The notes beneath the pieces were generated by a model. That model saw only the letters and a program-made list of their open reading frames with translations. It was not told the origin of the DNA and searched no databases. From assembly GCF_004355225.1 (NCBI RefSeq), contig NZ_CP037933.1:4153228-4217227 (forward strand): 64,000 bases of DNA, written 5' to 3'. The position numbers and the translations under genes are program-made. Below are positions 36,709 to 45,769 of this stretch, piece after piece (positions within the stretch are counted from its first letter, which is position 1; each line of letters opens with the position of its first letter). This DNA comes from Flavobacterium nackdongense (GTDB lineage: Bacteria; Bacteroidota; Bacteroidia; Flavobacteriales; Flavobacteriaceae).

Positions 36709-36750
36709 AAAAGAGTCTGTCGTTTTAAAAAAGCAGACTCTTTTTTTTGT
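36709..36750 (+). terminator. Strong intrinsic terminator of the glycan operon
   Basis: A perfect 11-bp stem, AAAAGAGTCTG (36709-36719) with CAGACTCTTTT (36734-36744), is followed by a T run. It lies 48 bp after the symporter stop. Confidence 0.93.
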
Positions 36751-36782
36751 TATTTTTTAAAGCTAAAATTTGAAGGCGACCT

Positions 36783-37020
36783 CTAACAATAAAATAGTCT
36801 TAATCTATTGTATGCGCTATTAGTTTTCAATTCTTCTACTTCTTTGGTTAGTCCAATACGAGAAATAAAATTTGAAAGTCGTTGCGATAATTTCATCAAG
36901 TAAGTCTAGTATTGACTAGATGGAGCTATTGCTATTAGTAATTCCACAATCTCTTGAAGAACCTGGGTCGGTGTTATAAAGACTCGAATTAATTGGTTAT
37001 GCGTCAATAGCAATAATTAT
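36783..37020 (-). pseudogene. Possible decayed coding remnant in the 382-bp spacer before hsdS
   Basis: The gap 36662-37043 has no full gene. On the minus strand a stop-interrupted stretch reads RVFITPTQVLQEIVELL, then SSQY and a stop, then an intact 37-codon ORF (36896 to 36783) starting MKLSQRLSNFISRIGLTKEV. The amino-acid composition is protein-like and both parts lie on one strand, so they may be pieces of a gene damaged when the restriction locus was acquired. No family is recognised. Confidence 0.3.
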
Positions 37021-37043
37021 TATTCAAATGGCGTTAGAGTATC

Positions 37044-38582
37044 TTAGCCTTTTTCTTGGATAACATAAACAGCATCTTTCCCCTGCAACGCCTCTCGCAA
37101 AACCTGTTGCAACAACATTTCGTTATAGGCTTGACTTTCCTTGATGCTTTGCTCTAAACTATCACAAAACGACATTAACTCTCCTAACTTGTTTACGATT
37201 TGTTCTTGTTCGTGAAGTGGTGGAAGGGGAAAGTCAATTTCATTTAGTATTTTAAGGCTTAAAAATGGTTGTAGTCCTCCTTTTGTCAGATTTATATAAA
37301 ACTCATCTTTTCTTAGAATGAAATAATAGAACAGGTATTTATTGTAAATCAAATCTTGATTGAACTTTAATATTGCAGTGTTTTTAAAACTAAATTCAAA
37401 ATCAACATCAATTATTGAAGGTGTTCCACATCCAGCACCAATATTTACTACCAATATTTCCCCTTTTTTTGGAGTAGTCTTATTATACAATTCTCTATGG
37501 AATTTTTCTTCAACATAATTACAATTATCCCAATCAATTTTGTCTGATTTAACTTGAGTTGCTGCTATATATGGAAATCCGGAACTTACTTTAGGAGGGG
37601 TATTATGAAAACCATCCGTAACTTTATTACAAATCTCTCCCAATCTACACCAAGCCCAATGTTTCGGGATTTCAAACGGAATTTCCTCATCCGTAATTGG
37701 CGGTAATTCTTTTTCTTTTTTCAGTTTTCCTGCCTTGCCGGCAGGCAGGTTCTCGGCAATGAGTTTTGCTTTTTCGGCTTTTATTTTTGCAAGGAGTTGT
37801 TGTCCATCCTCTCCCCCCGCCCTCTCCAAAGGAGAGGGAGCTAACAACTTTCCTTGCATCGCTTCCCGCAAAAATGCCTGACGCAGTTGCTTGATGAGGT
37901 CGAGTTGGTGGGTGAGTTCATTTACAATTTCTTTTGAATTTAGAAACAAACTTTCTACCTCGTTAATCTTATCGAATAATGAATGCAAGTTTTTTGCTTT
38001 TTCAATATTCTTAAAAGAGGTTACAAACTCATTTTGTTCTTTTGAACTTATTTTAGGAATTCGAAGCGTTTTTAATTTTTCAGCATTTACATTTGGCATA
38101 GATGAACCCGATTTCATTTCCACTATTTGACTCCAAAATGCATAGGAGTTTAAATATAGATTAATAAATTCTAAATTCACTTCTTTTTTGAGTCTTAATC
38201 GAATCAAGTAGCTTGCAAAAATCGCATTCTTTGGTGCCGAATTAACTATAAAACTTTTTCCGGTTGTACCTCCAGTTCGAGCCACTAAAATATCATCATC
38301 ATTTAAAAGGTATTTATCTTCGGCATCACAATCACAAAAAGGAACGGTATTCCAATTAACTTTTCCGCTATTTATATCCGTAATTCTTACTAATTGATGT
38401 GTTCCTGAAGGTGATGAAGGTGCATTATATCCATATTGAGTGCTTTCTAAATAGTGATTCAATGAAGTTTCCTCAAATGTTTGGTATAAATGAGAAAATA
38501 AAACTGTGTTCTTAATTTGTTTTAAAATTTCTTCTTCTGTATTAATAAAAGAAAGTGGTATATATTTTATTTCAATGCTCAT
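37044..38582 (-). CDS. hsdS: Type I restriction-modification specificity subunit HsdS
   Basis: HsdS selects the DNA target for the methylase and nuclease. The protein has two target-recognition domains (about 1-180 and 305-450), each followed by a helical spacer. The spacers share an internal repeat (LREAMQGKL near 243 and LREALQGKD near 500), which is typical of HsdS and permits domain exchange. TRD2 opens with PKHWAWCRLGEICNKVTDG, a usual start. The linker between the halves (SPLERAGGEDG, NLPAGKAGK) is encoded by two GC-rich palindromic repeats. The start codon overlaps the stop of the DUF1016 gene by one base. It is the last gene of the operon. Confidence 0.92.
   Translation of the reverse strand: MSIEIKYIPLSFINTEEEILKQIKNTVLFSHLYQTFEETSLNHYLESTQYGYNAPSSPSGTHQLVRITDINSGKVNWNTVPFCDCDAEDKYLLNDDDILVARTGGTTGKSFIVNSAPKNAIFASYLIRLRLKKEVNLEFINLYLNSYAFWSQIVEMKSGSSMPNVNAEKLKTLRIPKISSKEQNEFVTSFKNIEKAKNLHSLFDKINEVESLFLNSKEIVNELTHQLDLIKQLRQAFLREAMQGKLLAPSPLERAGGEDGQQLLAKIKAEKAKLIAENLPAGKAGKLKKEKELPPITDEEIPFEIPKHWAWCRLGEICNKVTDGFHNTPPKVSSGFPYIAATQVKSDKIDWDNCNYVEEKFHRELYNKTTPKKGEILVVNIGAGCGTPSIIDVDFEFSFKNTAILKFNQDLIYNKYLFYYFILRKDEFYINLTKGGLQPFLSLKILNEIDFPLPPLHEQEQIVNKLGELMSFCDSLEQSIKESQAYNEMLLQQVLREALQGKDAVYVIQEKG
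37729..37749. repeat. Intragenic palindromic repeat in hsdS (PAGKAG type)
   Basis: A GC-rich palindromic segment with arms CCTGC/GCAGG and a TGCCGGCA centre lies in frame inside hsdS and encodes NLPAGKAGK. The composition contrasts with the AT-rich surroundings. The same peptide and DNA type is known as a dispersed element in Bacteroidota genomes. Confidence 0.75.
37820..37838. repeat. Second intragenic palindrome in hsdS (PLERAGGE type)
   Basis: CCCTCTCC and GGAGAGGG form a perfect 8-bp stem around AAA, in frame with hsdS and encoding SPLERAGGEDG. It is about 70 bp from the other palindrome, and both lie in the linker between the two recognition halves. Confidence 0.75.
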
Positions 38583-39604
38583 TATTCCCTTTCGTTATTT
38601 AATTCCACTTCACTTTTCTTTCTACTTTCAAACAACTCGTATATTTCGTGCAGTTTATCTTGCAGCAGTTTTTTATTGGGTAGCGCAATGGTATATTCGG
38701 TTATCCTGGTGGGCGATAGGTTTCGGCTCAAAGCATATTCTACTACCTCATCGTCTTTGCCTTTGCATAGCAAAATGCCAATACTTGGGTTTTCGTGTGG
38801 TTTTTTTACATCGCGATCCAAGGCCTCGAGGTAAAAATTGAGTTTGCCCAAATGCTCAGGTTCAAAATCGGTTGTTTTAAGTTCAAACGCTACCAAACAT
38901 TGTAGGTTGCGGTGGTAAAATAAAAGATCGGTTCGGTAGTCTTTGTTGCCTACTTGCAAACGGTATTCTTCGCCCACGAACAAAAAATCTTTGCCCAATT
39001 CGAGCAAAAAATGTTTCATTTGCTCGATGAGTTGTTGCTGTAAATCTTTCTCGGAATGGTCTTCGGATAAATTCAAAAATTCTAGTACATAGCTATCCTT
39101 GAAGATGTTTTCAAATTCGTTTGGCAAAACTCTCGGCACTGCCGAGAGTTTTTGATTACTCAACATAGTACGTTCAAAATAGGAGCTGTTGACTTGACGT
39201 TCCAGCTCTCTTGTTGTGTAATTTTCTTTTTTACAAAGGCGCAAATAAAATTCTCTTTCCTCTGCTGTTTTGGTTTTGCTAAAAACTATAACATTATTCG
39301 TCCAACTCAATTCTCTCAGCAGTGGTGAGAGTTTTGGAAAATGGCAATAGGCTTCGTAAAACTGCTTCATTCGCCACAAGTTTTTATCCGAAAATCCTTT
39401 TAAATCTGGTTCTTGCGATTGGATAACTTGTGCTAGTTGTTGTACAGTGGCTTTGCCCCAACCTTCGCTTTGGGTTCGGGTGGTTATGTATTTTCCTATT
39501 TCCCAATACAAATTAATAAGCTCCGTATTTACAGCCTTAAACGCATTGTATCTCGCCTTTTTTATTAACGATATTACCTCCGAGAATTGTGGTGCTACAC
39601 TCAT
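38582..39604 (-). CDS. DUF1016 (YhcG-type) PD-(D/E)XK nuclease-domain protein
   Basis: The N-terminal half (about 10-160) is the helical DUF1016_N region (ELINLYWEIGKYITTR, GFSDKNLWRMKQFYEAY, LSWTNNVIVFSK). The C-terminal half (about 170-330) is a PD-(D/E)XK nuclease fold: DFLFVGEEYRLQV, then YRTDLLFYHR and VAFELKT, with D217-like, E and K positions in the expected order. Such proteins are often encoded inside type I restriction operons, but their exact role is unsettled. The gene overlaps hsdM by 4 bp and hsdS by 1 bp, so it is translated with them. Two copies of a hairpin repeat lie within the coding sequence. Confidence 0.88.
   Translation of the reverse strand: MSVAPQFSEVISLIKKARYNAFKAVNTELINLYWEIGKYITTRTQSEGWGKATVQQLAQVIQSQEPDLKGFSDKNLWRMKQFYEAYCHFPKLSPLLRELSWTNNVIVFSKTKTAEEREFYLRLCKKENYTTRELERQVNSSYFERTMLSNQKLSAVPRVLPNEFENIFKDSYVLEFLNLSEDHSEKDLQQQLIEQMKHFLLELGKDFLFVGEEYRLQVGNKDYRTDLLFYHRNLQCLVAFELKTTDFEPEHLGKLNFYLEALDRDVKKPHENPSIGILLCKGKDDEVVEYALSRNLSPTRITEYTIALPNKKLLQDKLHEIYELFESRKKSEVELNNERE
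39126..39152. repeat. Intragenic hairpin repeat in the DUF1016 gene, copy 1
   Basis: A perfect 12-bp stem, AAAACTCTCGGC (39126-39137) with GCCGAGAGTTTT (39141-39152), surrounds a 3-base loop and is in frame, encoding part of QKLSAVPRVLP. Inside a coding sequence it is unlikely to act as a terminator. Confidence 0.8.
39308..39336. repeat. Intragenic hairpin repeat in the DUF1016 gene, copy 2 (diverged)
   Basis: CTCTCAGCAGTGGTGAGAG (39313-39331) with flanking AAT and TTTT has the same layout as copy 1, CTCTCGGCACTGCCGAGAG, and differs at a few positions. It encodes part of SPLLREL. Two related elements lie 180 bp apart in one gene. Confidence 0.65.
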
Positions 39605-41058
39605 TTCACCGCTTTTTTTAATTGGTTCAACAAAGCGTTGCTTTTATCAAAAGAAGTATGCAACAAATCCATCAATTCCAAACTATTGTATTCGTGGGTT
39701 TCTTCCTGTTTGGTTGGGTTTTTTATGTCCAAGTCGTAATTACGGTCAATGATGGTTTTGATATCCACCTTCCAGGCAATCTCACTTTCCTTGCGGTCAT
39801 TCCACCAGGTTTTAATTGGGTTGAATTCCTTGGCTTGAATGGGTTTGGTTTTGTTGTAGGCTTTTTGTCCTTCGGGTAATTTGTGTTCGTAATACCAAAC
39901 TTCTTTAGTAGGTGTGCCTTTGGTAAAAAACAATAAATTGGTGGCTACCGTGGCATAGGGTTGGAACACAGAGTTGGGCAAACGAATAATGGTATGCAGG
40001 TTGCAATCTTCCAACAGTTTTTGTCGTACTCTTTGTTTTACACCGTCGCCTGTCAAGGAACCATCAGGTAACACAATTCCGGCACGACCGCCTTGTTTCA
40101 ATAAGTGTATCATTAAAATCAGGAACAAATCGGCACTTTCTTTGGTTCTAAAGTTTTGCGGGAAGTTGGTTTCGTTATTGTTCGCCACAATACCGCCAAA
40201 AGGAGGGTTGGCCAAGATAGCGTTTACGCGGTTTTTCTCGGTAAAACTGCTTAAGGGTTTGTCCAAAGCATCACCAAAACGAATGTTGGGCACTTCCATA
40301 TCGTGGAGAATCAGGTTGGTTGTCGCCAGCAAATAGGGTAGTGGTTTGTATTCCCAACCTTCAATGTTTTCGGCTATGCTTTGGCGATCTTCGACGCTGT
40401 TGGCTTGTTTTTTCAAATGCTCGATGGCGCAGGTTAGATAACCACCCGTTCCGCAAGCAGGGTCTAATATTTTTTCACCCAATTGTGGGTTGATCATTTC
40501 GGTAATAAAGGAAGTGATGGCACGAGGAGTATAGAACTCGCCACTTTTACCCGCACTTTGTAATCCTTTGAGGATGCTTTCGTATAGTTCCCCAAAAGCG
40601 TGACGGTCTTTGGCAATGTTAAAGTCCATTTCGTTGAGCTTGTTCAACACCTTGCGGATGTTAATGCCGCTTTTCATATAGTTGTTGTTGCCTTCGAAGA
40701 CTTCGCGGACAATCAATGCTCGTCGGTTTCCTGTACTAACATCAATATTTCGCAAGGCAGGAAACAATTGGCGGTCTACAAATTCCAATAGTTCGTCGCC
40801 TGTCATTCCTTCGTCATCGCCCGCCCAATTGCCTTTTTCTTTCACCCAATGGAATAGGTCGGGAATTGGAGAGGTATAATTGTCGTTGAGCAGTTCGAGT
40901 TCTTTGTCTTTGTCCGAGAATATTTTTAGAAAGAGCATCCAACCGAGTTGCTCGATGCGTTGGGCATCACCGTTGAGTCCGGTGTCTTGCCACATTATGT
41001 TTTGAATTGATTTTAAGATGGAGGATATGTTGGACATTATTATGTTGTTAAAAGTCAA
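39601..41058 (-). CDS. hsdM: Type I restriction-modification methyltransferase subunit HsdM
   Basis: HsdM adds a methyl group to adenine (N6) at the sequence chosen by HsdS. The helical N-terminal domain (about 10-145) is followed by the Rossmann methylase: FYTPRAITSF, then motif I D199-P-A-C-G-T-G-G for S-adenosylmethionine and catalytic motif IV N284-P-P-F. The start at 41058 overlaps the upstream FRG gene by 11 bp. A start at 41037 (MSNISSILK) avoids the overlap and matches the usual N-terminus, so I consider it equally likely. The 3' end overlaps the DUF1016 start (ATGA). The length of 478-485 residues is normal for the family. Confidence 0.95.
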   Translation of the reverse strand: MTFNNIIMSNISSILKSIQNIMWQDTGLNGDAQRIEQLGWMLFLKIFSDKDKELELLNDNYTSPIPDLFHWVKEKGNWAGDDEGMTGDELLEFVDRQLFPALRNIDVSTGNRRALIVREVFEGNNNYMKSGINIRKVLNKLNEMDFNIAKDRHAFGELYESILKGLQSAGKSGEFYTPRAITSFITEMINPQLGEKILDPACGTGGYLTCAIEHLKKQANSVEDRQSIAENIEGWEYKPLPYLLATTNLILHDMEVPNIRFGDALDKPLSSFTEKNRVNAILANPPFGGIVANNNETNFPQNFRTKESADLFLILMIHLLKQGGRAGIVLPDGSLTGDGVKQRVRQKLLEDCNLHTIIRLPNSVFQPYATVATNLLFFTKGTPTKEVWYYEHKLPEGQKAYNKTKPIQAKEFNPIKTWWNDRKESEIAWKVDIKTIIDRNYDLDIKNPTKQEETHEYNSLELMDLLHTSFDKSNALLNQLKKAVK

Positions 41059-42049
41059 AATTTAAAAAATGTTGAAATGATTTATTGGCAATCATTTCTT
41101 CTTGAGGATAAATGAAATCTTTATTAATTGGAAATCTTTTTCCTTTGGTTAATTTAAGTTTAATGTATTCATATAATGATTTATGGATATTTAAACATAT
41201 AATTTTGGGTAAGTAATAAGGACTGCCTTCAACTTTAGTCTTATCTCCTTTAAAAAAAAATTCTAAAGGTTTATTTTCACTTGAATTAAAAACAAAAAGT
41301 CCTTTTTGATTAATAATATTTAGATTTTGCTGGTTCCAAACCAAATTGAATGAGGGTCTATTACGCAAACTAAATGCAAATCCATTCCTTTTATAACCTG
41401 GAATTTGAGCAATTTTTATTTGGTGTAAAGTATTATAGTTAAAATTTTGTAAATTTTCGATAACATTATCAGAATTAACTTTTGGATGTTTATCTAATAT
41501 TTTATCAATTTGATCTAAGCCTGATTGAACATATACAAGATAGTTTGTAAGTTCTTGCCATTTAGTATTTATAATATAAATTGAGCAATAATTATCAATG
41601 TCATTATCCGAGTCAGCAGATTTTAGGCCATCTGTTGCAAAAAACAGAGCATTTTCAAAACTATAGGTCCAATCTAACAATGGGGTAGGAGCACCATAGT
41701 GTTGAAGGAAACTAAGTATCGAAATGTCAAATGGAGGTTGACCGAAAGCATTAAAAAACTTTTCTAATAACCCATTTTGCCAATTCTTTGCATTATTTAT
41801 TTCTATTTCAATAAATTCATCATATGTTCTTCCCAATTTATGAAGTTCTATGTTTAACCATTTCCTTTGTGATGAGTTATATAATTTATACTTTGAGTCT
41901 GGACAGCCTCTAAAAACTAGACCATATTTTGATTGTTCTTTTTTATATTTTTCAATATAAATGTCTAATTGCTCTTTTGAATCAATATTTATTTGTTCAA
42001 ATGCTTCATCTTTATCTTTTAGAGTATTGTAAGTTTCTAATTTTGCCAT
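41048..42049 (-). CDS. FRG-domain protein inside the restriction operon
   Basis: The FRG domain is named for its F-R-G signature, seen here as GLVFRGCPD (R47, G48). The second half of the signature, FLQHYGAPTPLLDWT (about 114-128) and ALFFA, follows as expected. The rest, about 150-333, is helical without a motif I know. FRG proteins are frequent in defence loci of bacteria and have no agreed activity. The gene is placed between hsdR and hsdM, overlapping the hsdR stop by one base and hsdM by up to 11, so it belongs to the same polycistron. It could be an added effector or a regulator of the restriction complex; this is inference. Confidence 0.85.
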   Translation of the reverse strand: MAKLETYNTLKDKDEAFEQINIDSKEQLDIYIEKYKKEQSKYGLVFRGCPDSKYKLYNSSQRKWLNIELHKLGRTYDEFIEIEINNAKNWQNGLLEKFFNAFGQPPFDISILSFLQHYGAPTPLLDWTYSFENALFFATDGLKSADSDNDIDNYCSIYIINTKWQELTNYLVYVQSGLDQIDKILDKHPKVNSDNVIENLQNFNYNTLHQIKIAQIPGYKRNGFAFSLRNRPSFNLVWNQQNLNIINQKGLFVFNSSENKPLEFFFKGDKTKVEGSPYYLPKIICLNIHKSLYEYIKLKLTKGKRFPINKDFIYPQEEMIANKSFQHFLNFDF

Positions 42050-44496
42050 TATGCTTTTCGATATAATTCGTTCTCCAGTTCTCTAACTGCCTCTAAATAA
42101 TGTTGTTTGTCACCAAAGTGTTGGATAATTTCAATAGGTGAACCAAAATCATCAAAGGGTTTTACGCGCAATACATCAATGTTTTCGATGTTTTCTACTC
42201 CTTCATCTGCATATTTGTCTAATAAGGTTTCCAATACTTTACGGGCCTGTTCTCCATATTTCGTGAAGTAGTTTCGTTTTTTGACGTTGTTGGCACGTTC
42301 CTGTCGGGTTAGTGGCGGCTGATCATAAGCCACGTGGCAAATCAGGTCAAATAAATCTACTTGTTTATCTACTGCATCATATAAAGCTTCGACCATTATG
42401 CCCTGTTGCTGCAATTCTTTGATAATGGCTTCTTTTTTGTCGGCCTGATTCCAGGTCAAAAGGAAGTCTTCCAAGGAAGCATATTTACCTTGGATAATCT
42501 CTTTGGTATGGTCTTTTAAACTGATGGTGATTGGTTTCCCATTAGAATCAAAAAATAATTCACGACTGACCAAAACCGAAACATCGACACCATTGATGTA
42601 TTGTTTGGGTCTGTATTGGTATTCTGGGCGGGGTTCGCTAATAGGATTTTTAATCTTTGGAGGCACTATAATAATTTCGTCGCCAGATACATCATCAATT
42701 ATAGTAGTATCGTCTTCTTCTTCCTCGTCGATTATAGTAGTCAAATCGGTTTCTTCCGTAATGGGTTTAACTCGCAACGGTTCACCATCAAAAGCAGGAT
42801 CCGCAAAATTATCAGTAGCATTTCTGAAATCCAAAATGGTAAAATAGAGTTTGTCGTATTCTTCGTTGATACGAGTGCCGCGACCTACAATTTGCTTGAA
42901 TTTGGTCATCGAATTGATGTTGGCATCCAATACAATTACCTTGCAGGTTTGTGCATCGACACCGGTAGTCATCAATTCTGAAGTAGTGGCAATAACCGGG
43001 TATTTTTCTTCAGGATTAATGAAATTGTCCAATTCCCGTTTGCCTTCTTCATTGTCACCCGTGATTTGCATCACGTATTTGTGATTCACAGCAACTAAAT
43101 CGGCATTGTGTTTGGCAATGGCATTGCGCATTCTTTCGGCGTGGTCAATGTCCACACAAAAAATAATGGTTTTGGCAAAACGGTCTAATCCTTTGAGGTA
43201 TTCGGTTACTTTTTGGGCAATACTATCGGTACGTTCGTCAATGACCAGTTTCCTGTCGAAATCTTTACGGTTGTAAATGCGGTCTTCTATAGGAACGCCT
43301 TCTTTATCAGTTTTGCCCTGTTGAGGTCGGTAGCCTTCTGAATCCACATTTAGCGCTACTCGAATTACTTTATAGGGTGCTAAGAACCCATCATCAATTC
43401 CTTGTTTTAGAGAGTAAGTATAGACCGGTTCCCCAAAGTATTCGGTGTTACTGGTTTCTTTGGTTTCTCTGGGTGTAGCGGTTAAACCAATGTGAGTGGC
43501 CTTGCTGAAATAAGTTAAAATTTCCCTCCAGGCACTATCTTCATTGGCGCTGCCTCGATGACACTCATCAATAATAATCAGGTCGAAAAAGTCAGGAGAA
43601 AAATCTTTGTAAGCATCTTCAATGCCCGGTTCATTATTGGTTAATCCTTGGTACAGTCCCAAGAAAACCTCAAAGGCTTTATCGGAAGTGTCGATACCTC
43701 TTTTTTTGTTGCTCACCAATTCGTCCTTCCCATTTCCGTTTGTGATGACTTTCTTTTTAATGATCGTCATTTTATCCTTGAAGTGCTTGAAATCTCCTTT
43801 TCGGGTTTGATCTACAAGAGCGGTTCGGTCGGCAAGAAATAGAATTCTTTTTTTGGTTCTGGCTTTCCACAACCGATAAATGATTTGGAAAGCGGTGTAA
43901 GTTTTTCCGGTTCCGGTGGCCATCACCAATATGATTCGGTTTTGGCCATTGGCAATGGCTTCGACAGCGCGGTTCACGGCAATTTGCTGGTAGTATCTTG
44001 GTTTGCGTCCCGAACCATCGGAGAAGTATTTTTGCAAGGCTAATTGTTCCCCTTCAGGATTGACAATACCTTTGTATTTTTTGTATTTATCCCATAGCAT
44101 TGCAGGGGTAGGGAAGTCGTCAATAGACAATTCCGTTTCAATAGAAGCATCGGTTGCTGTTCGGTCGTGAAATAGAAATCCATCGCCATTGCTGCTGAAA
44201 ACACAAGGAATGTCTAAGGTTACCGCATAGCCCAAGGCTTGTTGAATGCCCGCTCTAATGGAATGTTTGTTGTCTTTAGCTTCAATTACGGCTACGGGAT
44301 TATCCTGATAGTACAGGATATAATCGGCACGTTTTCGTTCGCCTCTTGCGGTTAATTTGCCTCTGACATAGATTTTGCCGTCTGTAAAAAAAACTTCTTC
44401 TAAAATTTGTTTGTGTAGATCCCATCCTGCTTTTTGGAGAGCTGGAGTAATAAATTTTGAACAAATATCTCTTTCCGATAAATCTTTCTTGTTCAT
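42049..44496 (-). CDS. hsdR: Type I restriction endonuclease subunit HsdR
   Basis: HsdR is the ATP-driven translocase and nuclease. Order of parts: N-terminal nuclease domain (about 1-120) with D58 and E72-A-K74 of the PD-(D/E)XK site in ADYILYY to IEAKD; helicase core with Walker A A193-T-G-T-G-K198-T and DECH box D310-E-C-H313; [13 protein letters not shown] of motif VI; and an EcoEI-like C-terminal domain with an acidic stretch [12 protein letters not shown] near residue 595. The length of 815 residues fits the EcoEI/EcoKI-like class. It is the first gene of the leftward operon and has a small palindrome about 55 bp upstream. Confidence 0.95.
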   Translation of the reverse strand: MNKKDLSERDICSKFITPALQKAGWDLHKQILEEVFFTDGKIYVRGKLTARGERKRADYILYYQDNPVAVIEAKDNKHSIRAGIQQALGYAVTLDIPCVFSSNGDGFLFHDRTATDASIETELSIDDFPTPAMLWDKYKKYKGIVNPEGEQLALQKYFSDGSGRKPRYYQQIAVNRAVEAIANGQNRIILVMATGTGKTYTAFQIIYRLWKARTKKRILFLADRTALVDQTRKGDFKHFKDKMTIIKKKVITNGNGKDELVSNKKRGIDTSDKAFEVFLGLYQGLTNNEPGIEDAYKDFSPDFFDLIIIDECHRGSANEDSAWREILTYFSKATHIGLTATPRETKETSNTEYFGEPVYTYSLKQGIDDGFLAPYKVIRVALNVDSEGYRPQQGKTDKEGVPIEDRIYNRKDFDRKLVIDERTDSIAQKVTEYLKGLDRFAKTIIFCVDIDHAERMRNAIAKHNADLVAVNHKYVMQITGDNEEGKRELDNFINPEEKYPVIATTSELMTTGVDAQTCKVIVLDANINSMTKFKQIVGRGTRINEEYDKLYFTILDFRNATDNFADPAFDGEPLRVKPITEETDLTTIIDEEEEDDTTIIDDVSGDEIIIVPPKIKNPISEPRPEYQYRPKQYINGVDVSVLVSRELFFDSNGKPITISLKDHTKEIIQGKYASLEDFLLTWNQADKKEAIIKELQQQGIMVEALYDAVDKQVDLFDLICHVAYDQPPLTRQERANNVKKRNYFTKYGEQARKVLETLLDKYADEGVENIENIDVLRVKPFDDFGSPIEIIQHFGDKQHYLEAVRELENELYRKA

Positions 44497-44549
44497 TTGG
44501 TTTCCTAAAGAATTATTTCTGCTAAGGTATTGAAAATAATTTACTACAG

Positions 44550-44567
44550 TTTACGAGAAACCGTAAA
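44550..44567. promoter_or_regulatory. Short palindrome upstream of hsdR, possible operator
   Basis: TTTACG (44550-44555) and CGTAAA (44562-44567) flank AGAAAC. It lies 54 bp upstream of the hsdR start, next to TACCTTAG on the minus strand (44522-44529), which is near the Bacteroidota -7 pattern TAnnTTTG. No candidate regulator is encoded next to it. Confidence 0.3.
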
Positions 44568-44618
44568 AGGGCTAATTTTTTACTATTTTTTTTCAACTAG
44601 ACTTTTACTGCTTTATAA

Positions 44619-44957
44619 CTACACTATTCTCGTTTTCCTTCTGGAGTTGATTTGATAGAGATATTCAATAAAATCGGGGAGTTCTATCAGAGGTAAAAGG
44701 CCGACGGGTTCCAAGGGCATAGGATGTAAAAGGATTTGTCGTATGTGTTTGCGGAAGGCTATTTCGCCAATAATTTGTATGACAATCCAATCGATATTGG
44801 CTTCGAGGTCCTCGAATTGTTGGAGCTCGTTGTAATCGGGGAGGTACATATCGATTTTGAGTTGCTTGGTTGGGATGTTGTAATCAGCTAAAGCGATTTG
44901 TATGTCACTGATTTTGATCCGAAGTGTGGGGATAATGTGGGCTATATACAAAAACAA
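44619..44957 (-). pseudogene. Probably 5'-truncated hypothetical gene
   Basis: The 112-residue frame can start only at TTG (44957) or far inside at MYLPDYNEL. Directly upstream lies a strong terminator-like hairpin, so a proper 5' end is missing. The protein part (DIQIALADYNIPTKQLKIDMYLPDY, WIVIQIIGEIAFRKHIRQILLHP) is well formed and looks like the end of a larger soluble protein. I do not recognise the family. It may have been cut by an insertion at the junction near 44,958-45,015. Alternatively it is a short real gene that uses TTG. Confidence 0.4.
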
Positions 44958-45015
44958 AAAACCCTAACTAATTGATTTTCAATCGTTAGGGTTTTAATTT
45001 AGCGGAGAAAGAGGG
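44955..45015. other. Terminator-like hairpin beside a tRNA 3'-end-like fragment
   Basis: AAAACCCTAAC (44958-44968) pairs with GTTAGGGTTTT (44985-44995), and the inner ATTGA/TCAAT extends the stem. Just right of it, AGCGGAGAAAGAGGG (45001-45015) resembles the complement of a tRNA acceptor and T-arm end, but the match stops there and no tRNA body follows. The rest of 45016-45255 shows no gene. This could be an old attachment site, but the evidence is weak. Confidence 0.3.
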
Positions 45016-45255
45016 TCTAATTTCCTGCTTCTAATGCGTTGTATTTCAGTATTATATAATTGAATTTAAAATTGGGTAACCGAATTTACCCCCTTTTTAT
45101 CGTTTAGAATTCCATTAATTTGTGAAGTGTAAAAGTACACAATTAACTAGATAAATCATAATTTAAAGGGTAAAGAATACTAAAAAATGAACTAGTTGTT
45201 TAACTATGTGTTTTTCTACAATGGTTTAAAATGAGACAGGGTCTTTATCCACATT

Positions 45256-45459
45256 TTATCCAAAAATCAAGTGAGCTACTTGTTCATATTTTATTCCTGT
45301 GTACAAACAGAACTCATCTATCGTTAAGAACTCATTTTCGAGCTTGTTGAGGTCGGTTTTGACCTTTTGCATTAATCTGGTACTTTGGCGGTAACTTTTG
45401 CCTGTTATACGCTGTATGTCCTTCGGATAAATGCAAACCCTCTGTTTTTCGTTTTTCAT
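45256..45459 (-). CDS. Small HTH-like DNA-binding protein
   Basis: A 67-residue basic protein without signal or membrane segment. IYPKDIQRITGKSYRQSTRLMQKVK has the spacing of a helix-turn-helix, and LTIDEFCLYTGIKYEQVAHLI could be a second one. It resembles small excisionase- or regulator-type proteins found beside Bacteroidota mobile elements, but I cannot name a family. It is transcribed away from the phage-like cassette beginning at 45770, with a 310-bp gap between them, so it could control that cassette. The function is inferred from composition and context only. Confidence 0.6.
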   Translation of the reverse strand: MKNEKQRVCIYPKDIQRITGKSYRQSTRLMQKVKTDLNKLENEFLTIDEFCLYTGIKYEQVAHLIFG

Positions 45460-45769
45460 ACACTATCTATACCTTTGACTAGGCTTTGACTAGCTTCAAA
45501 GTGCTAGGTGACAAGTCAAAAATTTTGACAAAATTAAGATATTCTAAGATACTATTATTTGCTGCAAGTTACACCCCTCTCGGGTGTTTTTTTATGTGCA
45601 TTTGTGTCGATTTAAGCCATTTGTGTCATTTTTGGACATATGGAACTGTGCTTGCTTTTATTTTCTGTTAAATAGGCTAAAATTTGTTCTCGAAATCAAT
45701 TGAAAGATGTTGCAACGGATGATGATTGAGGGAGTTTTAAATGATTTAATAATCTAAATTTTAGGAATT
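45460..45769. other. Divergent 310-bp spacer with one hairpin
   Basis: No gene is seen. ACACCC (45571-45576) and GGGTGT (45582-45587) form a small GC-rich stem followed by a T run on the + strand, like an intrinsic terminator or attenuator ahead of the 252-residue gene. Direct TTTGTGTC repeats occur near 45,604-45,630. Confidence 0.45.

Noticed and set aside
45001..45015. tRNA gene
   Set aside because: Only a 15-bp piece resembles a tRNA 3' end; no anticodon or D-arm can be found beside it.
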